From assembly GCF_003217255.1 (NCBI RefSeq), contig NZ_QJTE01000002.1:310001-374000 (forward strand): a stretch of DNA of 64,000 bases, written 5' to 3'. Below, piece by piece: positions 26,049-36,086 of the stretch. Origin of the DNA: Pseudoroseicyclus aestuarii. GTDB taxonomy: Bacteria > Pseudomonadota > Alphaproteobacteria > Rhodobacterales > Rhodobacteraceae. The position numbers were made by a program, and so were the translations under genes. Each line of letters opens with the position of its first letter. The stretch's first letter is position 1. The notes under the pieces are model-generated. The model saw nothing but the letters and a program-made list of their open reading frames with translations, did no database searches and was not told where the DNA came from.

Positions 26049-26518
26049 TGCGCGTCCAGATCTGCGCCGTCGGGCGCCTGAAGGCGGGCCCCGAACGCGC
26101 GCTGGTCGAGGATTACGTGACGCGCTTCGACCGCACGGGGCGCGCGCTGGGCCTTGGCCCGCTCGAGATCACAGAGGTCGAGGATCGCAAGGGCGGCGGC
26201 ATGAGTGCCGAAGCCGCGCTTCTTGACCGCGCCCTCCCCTCCGGCGCCGCAATCTGCGCGCTGGACGAGCGGGGGCGGCAGATGACCTCGCCCGAGTTCG
26301 CGCAGATGCTGGCCGGCTGGCGCGATGCCGGGCGCAGCGGCGCGGCCTTCGTGATCGGCGGCGCCGACGGGATCGACCCCGCGCTGCGGGGCAGGGCCGA
26401 GGCGGTGCTCAGCTTCGGTCCGATGGTCTGGCCGCACATGATGGTGCGCTCGATGCTGACCGAACAGCTCTATCGCGCCGCCTCGATCCTTGCCGGAAGC
26501 CCCTACCACCGCGTCTGA
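26048..26518 (+). CDS. rlmH: 23S rRNA (pseudouridine1915-N3)-methyltransferase
   Basis: A 156-residue SPOUT methyltransferase acting on position 1915 of helix 69 in 70S ribosomes. The knotted SAM site is visible as 'FVIGGADGIDP', 'SFGPMVWPHMMVRSMLTEQLYRA' (in pieces) and the C-terminal 'SPYHRV', the hallmark ending. Length matches the family exactly. Coupled to rsfS, the usual rsfS-rlmH pairing. Confidence 0.96.
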   Translation: MRVQICAVGRLKAGPERALVEDYVTRFDRTGRALGLGPLEITEVEDRKGGGMSAEAALLDRALPSGAAICALDERGRQMTSPEFAQMLAGWRDAGRSGAAFVIGGADGIDPALRGRAEAVLSFGPMVWPHMMVRSMLTEQLYRAASILAGSPYHRV

Positions 26519-26581
26519 TCCGCGCCGGGTGGACAATCGCGCCCCCGCCGCTACACCAAGCCGCAGCGAATGGAGGCCCAA

Positions 26582-28102
<1,521 letters not shown>

Positions 28103-28106
28103 GCCG

Positions 28107-29234
28107 GTGCTGCGTCTCGCCCTGGCCCTCCTGCTGCTGGCCGCGCCCGCCCAGGCTGAGGCCCAGGCGCAGGATACGGCAGAGGCCGCGCGCGCGGCCT
28201 CGGGCCGGTTGCAGGAGGCGGGGCGGATGCTGGACGAAGCCGAGGGCAGCACCGACCGCCTTTCCGCGCTGACGCAGACGGTCCATGCCTACGAGGAGGG
28301 GCTGGTGCTGCTGCGCGACGGCCTGCGCCGCGCCGCCCTGCGCGAGGCGGCGCTGGAACGGCAGCTTGCCTCGCAGGAAGGCGAGATCGGTGATCTTCTC
28401 GGCGTGCTGATGACGATCGAGCGAGCGCCCGTGCCGCTTCTTCTGCTGCACCCCTCCGGCCCCGTGGGCACCGCCCGCGCTGCGATGATGGGCAGCGCGG
28501 TGACGCCCGCCCTGCAGGAGCGGGCCGAGGCGCTGCGCGCCGACCTGACAGAGGTGCAGGAGTTGCGCGCCGTGCAGGACAGCGCCGCCGCCACGCTGGA
28601 AGAGGGGCTGGCCGGCGCGCAGCAGGCCCGCGCCGAGCTGGCGCAGGCGGCGCAGGAACGGACCGACCTGCCGCGCCGCTATACCGAGGATCCCGTTGCC
28701 ACCGCCCTGCTGATCGCCGGCTCCGAAACGCTAGAGGCCTTTGCCGGCGGGCTGGCGCAGACCATCGACACCGAGATGGCGACCGAGGCGCCGGATGCCG
28801 CGGACCGGCGCGGCAGCCTGCCGCTGCCGGTGCAGGGCGTGGTGCTGCGCGGCTACGGGCAGGCCGATGCCGCCGGCGTGGAGCGGCCGGGTCTGGTGAT
28901 CGCGACGCGGCCGCAGGCGCTGGTCACCCTGCCGGTGGCGGCCACCCTGCGCTTCCGCGGCGAGCTTCTGGATTACGGCACCGTCGCGATCCTGGAGCCG
29001 GCGCCGGGGGTCCTCTTCGTGCTGGCCGGCATGGCCGAGGTCTATGGCGAGGCGGGCGAGGTCCTTCCCGAAGGCGCGCCCTTGGGCCTGATGGGCGGCG
29101 AGGCCGGGCCCGGTGACGCAATATTGACGGGATTGGCGGCATCTTCTGGCGCAGAAGCCAGCGAAACGCTTTATCTCGAGGTGCGGGACAGGCAAGGTCC
29201 GACCGATCCCGCGACCTGGTTCGCGCTGGACTGA
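28107..29234 (+). CDS. EnvC-like murein hydrolase activator
   Basis: A 375-residue periplasmic protein with a GTG start at 28107, 4 bp after gpmI. It has a signal peptide (1-18, 'LALALLLLAAPAQA'), a long alanine/glutamate-rich coiled coil (about 25-195) and a C-terminal LytM-type domain ('LPVQGVVLRGYGQAD', 'LLDYGTVAILEPAPGVLFVLAG'). The LytM metal ligands are missing, as in EnvC, which activates amidases rather than cutting murein. The gpmI-envC-ctpA order is common in proteobacteria and supports the call. Confidence 0.88.
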   Translation: MLRLALALLLLAAPAQAEAQAQDTAEAARAASGRLQEAGRMLDEAEGSTDRLSALTQTVHAYEEGLVLLRDGLRRAALREAALERQLASQEGEIGDLLGVLMTIERAPVPLLLLHPSGPVGTARAAMMGSAVTPALQERAEALRADLTEVQELRAVQDSAAATLEEGLAGAQQARAELAQAAQERTDLPRRYTEDPVATALLIAGSETLEAFAGGLAQTIDTEMATEAPDAADRRGSLPLPVQGVVLRGYGQADAAGVERPGLVIATRPQALVTLPVAATLRFRGELLDYGTVAILEPAPGVLFVLAGMAEVYGEAGEVLPEGAPLGLMGGEAGPGDAILTGLAASSGAEASETLYLEVRDRQGPTDPATWFALD

Positions 29235-29248
29235 GAGGGAATTCGAGC

Positions 29249-30640
29249 ATGAGAAAACTGCTTCTTGCCGCGGTCGGTGGCACGGCACTGGGCCTTGTGG
29301 CGACGACTCAGGTCGCCGGTCCGCTGCTGGCGCAGGAGGCCGAGCGCGAGTCGAGCGTCTACCAGCAGCTGGACCTCTTCAGCGACATCTTCGAACGCAT
29401 CCGCGCCGAATACGTCGAGGAGGTGCAGCCCGCCGATCTGGTCGAGGCCGCGATCAACGGCATGCTCACCTCGCTCGACCCGCATTCCAGCTACCTCTCG
29501 CCCGACGACGCCGAGGCGATGCGGGTGCAGACGCGCGGCGAGTTCGGCGGCCTCGGCATCGAGGTGACGCAGGAAGAGGGCATCGTGAAGGTCGTCTCGC
29601 CGATGGACGAGACGCCCGCCGCCGCCGCCGGCATCCAGGCCGGGGACTACATCACCGCCGTCAACGGCGAGAGCGTGATCGGCCTGAACCTCGACGAGGC
29701 GGTGGAGCTGATGCGCGGCCCCGTCGGCTCCGAGATCACGATCACCATCGTGCGCGAAGGCATGGACGAGCCGATGGAAGTCAGCCTCGTGCGCGACACC
29801 ATCCAGCTGACCGCCGTGCGCGCCCGCACCGAGGGGCATGCGCTGGTGCTGCGCGTCTCGACCTTCAACGACCAGACCTTCGAGAACCTGCAGGAGGGTC
29901 TCGAAGAGCAGATTGAGGAGGCCGGCGGTCTCGACAATGTCGACGGCGTCGTGCTCGACCTGCGCAACAACCCCGGCGGACTGCTGAACCAGGCGATCTA
30001 CGTCGCCGACGCCTTCCTCGACGAGGGCGAGATCGTCTCGACCCGCGGGCGCGACCCGCAGGAGAGCGAGCGGCACAATGCCACCGCGGGCGACCTGATC
30101 GACGGCAAGCCGATCGTGGTGCTGGTCAACGGCGGCTCCGCCTCCGCCTCCGAGATCGTCGCGGGCGCGCTGCAGGATCACCGCCGCGCCATCGTCGTCG
30201 GCACCCAGAGCTTCGGCAAGGGATCGGTGCAGACCGTCATGCCGCTGCGCGGCGATGGCGCGATGCGGCTGACCACGGCGCGCTACTACACGCCCTCGGG
30301 CCGGTCGATCCAGGCGCTGGGCATCGCCCCCGACATCATCGTCGAGCAGCCGCTGCCCCCGACCCCCGAGGAGCTCGCCGCCGAGGAGGAGGACGCGCCG
30401 CGCTTCCGCAGCGAGGCCGACCTGCGCGGCAGCCTGGCCAACGACAGCCTCACGGACGAGGAGCGCGAGCAGATGGATGCCGAGCGCGCCGAGGCCGAGG
30501 CGGCGGCCCAGCTGCGCGAGCAGGACTACCAGCTCGCCTATGCCGTCGACGTGCTCAAGGGTCTCTCGGCGCTTTCGCCGCAGTCGATCCAGATGCCCAT
30601 CGACGATCACGCCGATGCCGGCGAGGCCGCCCAGCCGTGA
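29249..30640 (+). CDS. ctpA: S41 carboxyl-terminal processing peptidase
   Basis: A 463-residue periplasmic serine protease that trims protein C-termini. Signal sequence 1-29, PDZ domain around 95-180 ('[20 protein letters not shown]'), catalytic serine within '[17 protein letters not shown]' (297-301) and general-base lysine K324 in '[12 protein letters not shown]'. A charged C-terminal extension of about 100 residues follows. It starts 14 bp after envC and overlaps the rppH start (GTGA). Confidence 0.95.
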   Translation: MRKLLLAAVGGTALGLVATTQVAGPLLAQEAERESSVYQQLDLFSDIFERIRAEYVEEVQPADLVEAAINGMLTSLDPHSSYLSPDDAEAMRVQTRGEFGGLGIEVTQEEGIVKVVSPMDETPAAAAGIQAGDYITAVNGESVIGLNLDEAVELMRGPVGSEITITIVREGMDEPMEVSLVRDTIQLTAVRARTEGHALVLRVSTFNDQTFENLQEGLEEQIEEAGGLDNVDGVVLDLRNNPGGLLNQAIYVADAFLDEGEIVSTRGRDPQESERHNATAGDLIDGKPIVVLVNGGSASASEIVAGALQDHRRAIVVGTQSFGKGSVQTVMPLRGDGAMRLTTARYYTPSGRSIQALGIAPDIIVEQPLPPTPEELAAEEEDAPRFRSEADLRGSLANDSLTDEEREQMDAERAEAEAAAQLREQDYQLAYAVDVLKGLSALSPQSIQMPIDDHADAGEAAQP

Positions 30641-31119
30641 CGCCCGAGGCCATCGCGGCGCTGCCCTACCGGCCCAATGTCGGCGTCATGCTTGTGAACG
30701 CCGATGGGCTGGTCTGGGTCGGCCAGCGCATCGACCGCGACCAGGACGCCTGGCAGATGCCGCAGGGCGGGATCGATCCGGACGAGGACGCGCGCACCGC
30801 CGCCCTGCGCGAGCTTGAGGAGGAGACGGGCATCCCGCCCGCCCTCGTCCGAATCGAGGCGCAGACGCGCGAGCCCATCACCTACGAGCTGCCCGCCGAT
30901 GTCGTGCCGACGATCTGGGGCGGGCGGTTTCGCGGGCAGGCGCAGGACTGGGTGCTGCTGCGGTTTCTGGGGCAGGATGCGGATATCCGCATCGATACCG
31001 AGCATCCGGAGTTCGCGGCCTGGAAATGGGTCGCGCCCGATGACCTCGTGCCGAACATCGTGCCCTTCAAGCGCGCTGCCTATGCCCGCGTCCTGGCCGA
31101 GCTTGGCCCCTCGATCTGA
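30637..31119 (+). CDS. rppH: RNA pyrophosphohydrolase
   Basis: A 160-residue Nudix enzyme that converts 5'-triphosphate RNA ends to monophosphate, opening mRNA to decay. The Nudix box '[23 protein letters not shown]' lies at about 45-67, preceded by '[21 protein letters not shown]' and 'AWQMPQGG' and followed by the RppH-type '[18 protein letters not shown]'. GTG start overlapping the ctpA stop. Confidence 0.95.
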   Translation: MTPEAIAALPYRPNVGVMLVNADGLVWVGQRIDRDQDAWQMPQGGIDPDEDARTAALRELEEETGIPPALVRIEAQTREPITYELPADVVPTIWGGRFRGQAQDWVLLRFLGQDADIRIDTEHPEFAAWKWVAPDDLVPNIVPFKRAAYARVLAELGPSI

Positions 31120-31147
31120 CACCTTCCCGCCGATACGGAGCCTTCCG

Positions 31148-31651
31148 ATGCCGCGTCTCTTCCCCGCCGTCGCCCTTGCCCTGAGCGTGGCGCTGCCCGC
31201 GCAGCAGGCCGCTGCGCTCAGCTGTCTAGCCCCCGATCCGCTGCGCAGCCTGCAGGAGGCCGCCGCCTCGGACGAGACCTACCGCGTGCTGCTGGGCCGC
31301 CTCGACTTCGACGCCGAGGCGCTGCCGGTATCGGGCCCCGCCGGGCCGGTCGCCGGGCTGTCTGAGGCGCCGCTGGTCCGGGCGGAGTTCGAGGGCCATG
31401 CCCTTGGCGCCGAGGGCTTCGACACCGCCGCCAACGGCACCCTCGCGATCGAGCCTGGCTGCCTGGGCGAGGTCTGCGGCAATGCCGTGCCGGGCGAAGA
31501 GGTTCTGATATTCGCCCGTGTGACCGAGGCCGGAATGGTGATCGACCTCGACCCCTGCCAGGGCTGGCTGCAACCCGCGCCGAGCGACGCGCAGCAGGCG
31601 CAGATGGCGGCCTGCGTCTCGGGCGGCGAGGACTGCCCCGCCGCCGACTGA
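31148..31651 (+). CDS. Secreted cysteine-containing protein of unknown function
   Basis: 167 residues with a clear signal peptide (1-22, 'AVALALSVALPAQQAAA'). The mature part begins 'LSCLAPDPL', and six further cysteines follow ('GCLGEVCGNAV', 'DPCQGWLQP', 'ACVSGGEDCPAAD'), suggesting disulfides in the periplasm. No family recognised with confidence; the early Cys and beta-rich pattern resemble NTR/TIMP-like folds, but that is a guess. It may be cotranscribed with rppH (28-bp gap) and converges on the GNAT gene. Confidence 0.7.
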   Translation: MPRLFPAVALALSVALPAQQAAALSCLAPDPLRSLQEAAASDETYRVLLGRLDFDAEALPVSGPAGPVAGLSEAPLVRAEFEGHALGAEGFDTAANGTLAIEPGCLGEVCGNAVPGEEVLIFARVTEAGMVIDLDPCQGWLQPAPSDAQQAQMAACVSGGEDCPAAD

Positions 31652-31655
31652 CCTC

Positions 31656-32120
31656 TTAGCCCTCGCGCGGAAGCTCCATGCGGAAGGAGACGCCGTCCGT
31701 CTCGCGCAGGGCAAAGCCGCAGGCGAGGTAGGTGTTCTGCGCGCCGGTATTGGCCTTGTCCGCGCTGACCGTGATGTAGTCGTAGCCCTCCGCCTCGGCG
31801 CGGCGGACGACGGTTTCGATCAGCCGCCGGCCCAGCCCGCTGCCGCGCCGCTCCGGCGCGACGTAGAGGTGATGCAGGTCCATCCCGCGCCTGCTCTGGT
31901 GCAGCATGGCGCGGCGGGCCATGGCAGCGTAGCCCACGGCCCGGCCCTCTGCCTTCGCGATCAGCGCCTGAAAAATGGGCCGCGGGCCGAAAAGGTCGCG
32001 TTCGAGCGTGTCTTCCGTCGCCTGCGAGGCGTCGCCGTGATGCGCGGTGAGTGCCGCGATCATCGCCAGCAGATCGGCGGTATCCGCGCGTGTGGCGTCT
32101 TCGATGGTGATCTCTGTCAT
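31656..32120 (-). CDS. GNAT-family N-acetyltransferase
   Basis: A 154-residue acetyl-CoA-dependent transferase with 'LHHLYVAPERRGSGLGRRLIETVVRRAEAEG', seen in parts, where 'RRGSGLG' is the pyrophosphate-binding loop, followed by 'NTGAQNTYLACGF'. Start set at 32120, where family homology begins ('MTEITIEDATR'); an in-frame ATG at 32180 would add 20 low-complexity residues. Substrate unknown. Confidence 0.8.
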   Translation of the reverse strand: MTEITIEDATRADTADLLAMIAALTAHHGDASQATEDTLERDLFGPRPIFQALIAKAEGRAVGYAAMARRAMLHQSRRGMDLHHLYVAPERRGSGLGRRLIETVVRRAEAEGYDYITVSADKANTGAQNTYLACGFALRETDGVSFRMELPREG

Positions 32121-32234
32121 CTGTCCGGTCTCTGAGGCACCCGCCGCAGGCCGGAGTCCATGCCGCCCTGCGGCGGACATGGGAAATGCGCCGCCACCCT
32201 AGAAGGGGGCGTTCCAATAGGTCGTGAGGGAGGT

Positions 32235-32276
32235 GCGGCGCGTCATGCGGCAAGACTTGCCCGCAGGACGCGCCGC
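32235..32276 (-). terminator. Long hairpin downstream of the lytic transglycosylase gene
   Basis: Arms GCGGCGCGTC...TGCGG...CAAG and the matching GACGCGCCGC side pair over about 19 bp with one mismatch and one bulge. It begins 9 bp after the stop of the transglycosylase gene. No T-run follows; it is probably a terminator or 3'-stabilising structure. Confidence 0.55.
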
Positions 32277-32284
32277 GTCAAGGC

Positions 32285-33538
32285 CTAGCGCAGGCGGGCC
32301 AGCAGCGCCTCTGACGGGAAGCCGTCGACCGGCAGGCCGGCGGCCTGCTGGTAGGCACGGATCGCCGTGGTGCTGCCGGCGCCCAGAAGGCCGTCGATCT
32401 CGCCGTCGTAGAAGCCGGCGCGGGCGAGGCCCCGCTGCAGGTCCTTGCGCTGCGCCTCGGTCAGCTGGTGGTAGCCGGCCATCGGCGTGGCGAAGGGCGC
32501 GCCGCCCTTCAGCCGGTCCGACAGATGCCCCACCGCGATCACGTAGGAGGCGGCGTTGTTGTAGCGCGCGATCGAGGACCAGTTGCCAAAGGCGAGGAAG
32601 GCAGGGCCATCAGCGCCTTCGGGCCGGATCAGCCGCGCCGGGCCGTGGTCGGGGATGCTGCCGCGCGCGGCACGCACGCCGGCGGCCTGCCAGTCGGCGA
32701 CGCTGCGCCGCGTGTCGCTGGCGGCAACGCCGGGGGCCGAAACCTCGACCCCCCAAAGCTGGCCGCGCGTCCAGCCCGCGTTGGCGAGGTAGCGCGCGGT
32801 GGAGGCCAGCGAATCGGTGGGATCGTCGGACCAGATGTCGCGCTTGCCGTCGCCGTTGAAGTCGGCGGCATAGGCGAGATAGCTGGTCGGGATGAACTGG
32901 GTGTGACCCATCGCGCCGGCCCAGCTGCCCAGCATGTGCTGCGCGTCCACGTCGCCGTTCTGGATGATCCGCAGCGCGGCGATCAGCTGCTCTTCCATGA
33001 AGGCGCCGCGCCGCCCCTCGAAGGCGAGGGTGCTGAGGGCCGAGACGGTCGGAATGTTGCCGCGGCGGTCGCCGTAGCTGCTTTCCAGTCCCCAGATCGC
33101 CACGACAACCTCGCGGTCGACGCCGTAGCGCGCCTCGATCTGGTCGAGCACGCCGTCATAGCGGGCGAGCATGGCGCGACCGGTGTTGATGCGGGTGTCC
33201 GTGACGGCGCCGGCCAGATACTGGCCCAGCGTGCGCCGGAACTCGGGCTGGTCGCGGTCGCTCTCGATCACGCCGGGCAGGAAGCCGGTGCTGGCGAAGG
33301 CCGCGTCGAAGACGCCGGGTGCGATGCCCGCCGCCGTGGCGCGGGGGCGGAAGTTCGCGACCCAGGCGTCGTAGGCGGCATTGGGGACAGGCTGCATGGC
33401 GGGATCGGGCCTTTCGGGCGGGCGCAGCGCGCTGGTCGGCTGGGCGCCGCCGCAGGCCGCCAGAAGCGACAGCGCAAGGACGGCGCCAAGCCCGCGGGCG
33501 GCGGTCTTCTTGATGGATGTGGTGCGGGCGATGGTCAC
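32285..33538 (-). CDS. Lytic murein transglycosylase, MltB type, with peptidoglycan-binding domain
   Basis: A 417-residue lipoprotein. Lipobox 'SLLAAC' with C29; SLT/MltB catalytic domain (about 55-345) with general acid E152 in 'AIWGLESSYGDRRG', then 'GSWAGAMGHTQFIPTSYL' and 'DFNGDGKRDIWSDDPTDSLASTARYL'; C-terminal PG_binding_1 repeat (about 355-417, 'LQRGLARAGFYDGEIDGLLG'). It cleaves glycan strands to 1,6-anhydro ends. Monocistronic, ending at a long hairpin. Confidence 0.93.
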   Translation of the reverse strand: MTIARTTSIKKTAARGLGAVLALSLLAACGGAQPTSALRPPERPDPAMQPVPNAAYDAWVANFRPRATAAGIAPGVFDAAFASTGFLPGVIESDRDQPEFRRTLGQYLAGAVTDTRINTGRAMLARYDGVLDQIEARYGVDREVVVAIWGLESSYGDRRGNIPTVSALSTLAFEGRRGAFMEEQLIAALRIIQNGDVDAQHMLGSWAGAMGHTQFIPTSYLAYAADFNGDGKRDIWSDDPTDSLASTARYLANAGWTRGQLWGVEVSAPGVAASDTRRSVADWQAAGVRAARGSIPDHGPARLIRPEGADGPAFLAFGNWSSIARYNNAASYVIAVGHLSDRLKGGAPFATPMAGYHQLTEAQRKDLQRGLARAGFYDGEIDGLLGAGSTTAIRAYQQAAGLPVDGFPSEALLARLR

Positions 33539-33622
33539 TGCTCGGGCCTCCCCTTTATGGATTTTGCGGCAGTGTAGCCGGGCCCGGGGCGGGGGGGAAC
33601 AGCGCGCGGCGCGGCGGCGTGG

Positions 33623-35917
33623 TTATTTGCGCCGCCGCGAGACAGAGCGCTTGGGCCCCTTGGGGCTGCCGGGGCGCGCCGCCTTCTTGGCCGCCTTGGC
33701 GGCCTTCTTCTTGGCCTGGCCCGCCTTGCGCTGCACCGGACGGCCCGGGCGTCGGGAAGGGCCTGTGGCCATCTCCTGCCCGTCGAGCTCGATCATCTCG
33801 GCCACGAGGCCGCCAGAGATCGGCGCCGCCTCTTCCAGCCGCACCAGCGCGCGCTGGCCGGCGGAGAGGGTGGTGCCGCTGTCGGCCCCCATCAGCGTCT
33901 GCGCGGCGCGGTCGTAGTGGAAGTATTCGTTCCCCAGCGAGCGGATCGGGACCAGCGCATCGGCGCCGCTGTCGTCCAGCTTCACGAAGACGCCGAACTT
34001 GGCGATGCCGCTGATCCGGCCCTCGAAGGTGCTGCCGACGCGGTCCTTGAGGTAGGCGGCGAGGTAGCGGTCGGTGGTGTCCCGCTCTGCCACCATCGAG
34101 CGCCGCTCGGTGTCGGAGATCTGCTTGGCGGTATCGGCCAGTGCCTCGATCTCCTCGGGCTGCAGCCCGTCCTTGCCCCAGCGGTGCGCGGCGATCAGCG
34201 CCCGGTGCACGATCAGGTCGGCATAGCGCCGGATCGGCGAGGTGAAATGCGCGTAGTTCCGCAGCGCGAGGCCGAAGTGGCCGAAGTTCTCGGGCGCGTA
34301 ATAGGCCTGCGTCATCGAGCGCAGGGTGGACATGTTGATCAGCTCGGCCTGATCGGTCCCGGCGGCCTGGCCCAGCAGGCGGTTGAGATGCGCGGTGCGC
34401 AGCACCTGCCCCTTGGCCAGCGTCAGGCCCGAGGCCTCGGCCACCTCGCGCAGCGCGTCGAGGCGGTCGGGATCGGGCTCTTCGTGCACGCGAAAGAGCA
34501 GCGGCGTCTTCTTCGCGATCAAGGTCTCGGCGGCGCAGACATTGGCCAGCACCATGAACTCCTCGACCAGCCGGTGCGCATCCATCCGGTCACGGTAGGC
34601 GACGGAGGTCACCTCACCGGCATCGTTCAGGATGATCCGCCGCTCGGGCAGGTCGAGGTCCAGCGGCTGCCGCGCCTCGCGCGCGGATTTCAGCGCGGCA
34701 TAGGCGTCGAAGAGCGGGCGGATCACCGGATCGAGCAGCGGGCCGGCGCGGTCGCTCGGATTGCCCTCGGCGGCGGCCTGCGCCTCTTCGTAGGTCAGCG
34801 AGGCGGCGGAGCGGATCAGCGCGCGGTGGAAGTCGTGGCTCAGCTTCTGGCCGTGGCGGTCGATCCGCATGCGCAGGGCCAGCACCGGGCGGGCCACGCC
34901 CTCGTGCAGGGAGCAGAGGTCCCCCGAGAGGTGGTCGGGCAGCATCGGCACGACACGGTCGGGGAAGTAGGTGGAATTGCCGCGCTTCTTCGCCTCGCGG
35001 TCCAGCTGGCTGCCGGGCGTGACGTAATGGGCGACATCGGCGATCGCGACCCAGAGGATGAAGCCGCCTTCGTTCGAGGGATCGGGATCGGGCTGGGCGA
35101 GGACGGCGTCGTCGTGATCGCGGGCATCGGCCGGGTCGATGGTGACCAGCGGCAGCTCGCGCAGATCCTCGCGCCCCTTGAGACCCGCGGGCTTGGCGGC
35201 ATCCGCCTCGGCCAGAACCGCGTCGGGGAAGTGGTCGGGGATGCCGTGCTGGTGAATGGCGATCAGGCTGACCGCGCGCGGCGCGCCGGGATCGCCAAGG
35301 CGCGAGGTGACACGTGCTTTCGGCAGGCCCATGCGGGCGCGGGGACCCGCGGCCTCGGCCTCGACCAGCTCTCCGTCCTTGGCGCCGTGCTCGGCCCCTG
35401 CGGGGACGATCCATTCCTTGTCGCTGCCCTTGTCGATCGGCAGGATCCGCCCGCCCTCGGCGCCTTGGCGGAAAAGGCCGAGGATGCGCAGGGGGTTCAC
35501 GCCGATCTTGCGGATCAGTCGGGCGGTGTAGTGCTGATCCTCGCCCGGCGTCTCGGTCAGCCGCGCGAGGATGCGGTCGCCCGCGCCAAGGGCGCCGTCG
35601 CTGTCGCGCGGCAGCAGCAGGACGCGCGGCTCCGCCCCCTCGCCCTGCCATTCCAGCGGGCGGGCGAAGAGATCACCCTCCGCATCGGGTGCCTGAACCT
35701 GCAGGATCGAGACGGGCGGCAGCTTTTCGGGGTCGCGGTAGCTGCGGCGGCGCCTTTCCAGGTGGCCCTGATCCTCGAGCTCCTTGAGCACGCGCTTGAG
35801 GTCGATGCGCTGCGCGCCCTTGATGCCGAAGGCCTTCGCGATGTCGCGCTTGGCGGTCAGGGCGGGATTGTCCGAGATCCAACGGAGGATCGCGTCCTTG
35901 GAGGGGATATCAGCCAT
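33623..35917 (-). CDS. rnr: Ribonuclease R
   Basis: A 764-residue RNB-family 3'-5' exoribonuclease that degrades structured RNA. An N-terminal winged helix ('ILRWISDNPALTAKRDIAKAFG') precedes cold-shock domains, then the RNB catalytic segment with metal-binding aspartates ('IDPADARDHDDAV'), 'RYADLIVHRALI', an S1 domain ('FEGRISGIAKFGVFVKLDDSGADALVPI') and a basic Lys/Ala-rich tail ('KAGQAKKKAAKAAKKAA') typical of RNase R. Divergent from ade. Confidence 0.95.
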   Translation of the reverse strand: MADIPSKDAILRWISDNPALTAKRDIAKAFGIKGAQRIDLKRVLKELEDQGHLERRRRSYRDPEKLPPVSILQVQAPDAEGDLFARPLEWQGEGAEPRVLLLPRDSDGALGAGDRILARLTETPGEDQHYTARLIRKIGVNPLRILGLFRQGAEGGRILPIDKGSDKEWIVPAGAEHGAKDGELVEAEAAGPRARMGLPKARVTSRLGDPGAPRAVSLIAIHQHGIPDHFPDAVLAEADAAKPAGLKGREDLRELPLVTIDPADARDHDDAVLAQPDPDPSNEGGFILWVAIADVAHYVTPGSQLDREAKKRGNSTYFPDRVVPMLPDHLSGDLCSLHEGVARPVLALRMRIDRHGQKLSHDFHRALIRSAASLTYEEAQAAAEGNPSDRAGPLLDPVIRPLFDAYAALKSAREARQPLDLDLPERRIILNDAGEVTSVAYRDRMDAHRLVEEFMVLANVCAAETLIAKKTPLLFRVHEEPDPDRLDALREVAEASGLTLAKGQVLRTAHLNRLLGQAAGTDQAELINMSTLRSMTQAYYAPENFGHFGLALRNYAHFTSPIRRYADLIVHRALIAAHRWGKDGLQPEEIEALADTAKQISDTERRSMVAERDTTDRYLAAYLKDRVGSTFEGRISGIAKFGVFVKLDDSGADALVPIRSLGNEYFHYDRAAQTLMGADSGTTLSAGQRALVRLEEAAPISGGLVAEMIELDGQEMATGPSRRPGRPVQRKAGQAKKKAAKAAKKAARPGSPKGPKRSVSRRRK

Positions 35918-35985
35918 CCCTCGCGCCTATCACGGGCCAGCCGCGGCGTCATCGGGGATTCGCCGCGCGGACCGAAGCCGCGGAA

Positions 35986-36036
35986 CCGGGGGTTTTGCAC
36001 CCCCGGACCCCCGCAGGATATTTGCAAAGAGAAGAA
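35986..36036 (+). repeat. Rhodobacterales-type intergenic repeat, copy 3
   Basis: A hairpin CCGGGGG-TTTTGCA-CCCCCGG (35986-36006, with a one-base offset) is followed by the core ACCCCCGCAGGATATTT and GCAAAGAGAAGAA (36007-36036). It lies in the 169 bp between divergent rnr and ade. Confidence 0.75.
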
Positions 36037-36086
36037 CGGGCCGCGCGGGGGTTGCGAAGGCAGGGGGCTTGGTGTCAGATTTGGAA

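Noticed and set aside
35918-36086. Possible purine riboswitch before ade
   Set aside because: No conserved three-way junction sequence was found; the region is explained by the intergenic repeat and the two divergent promoters.
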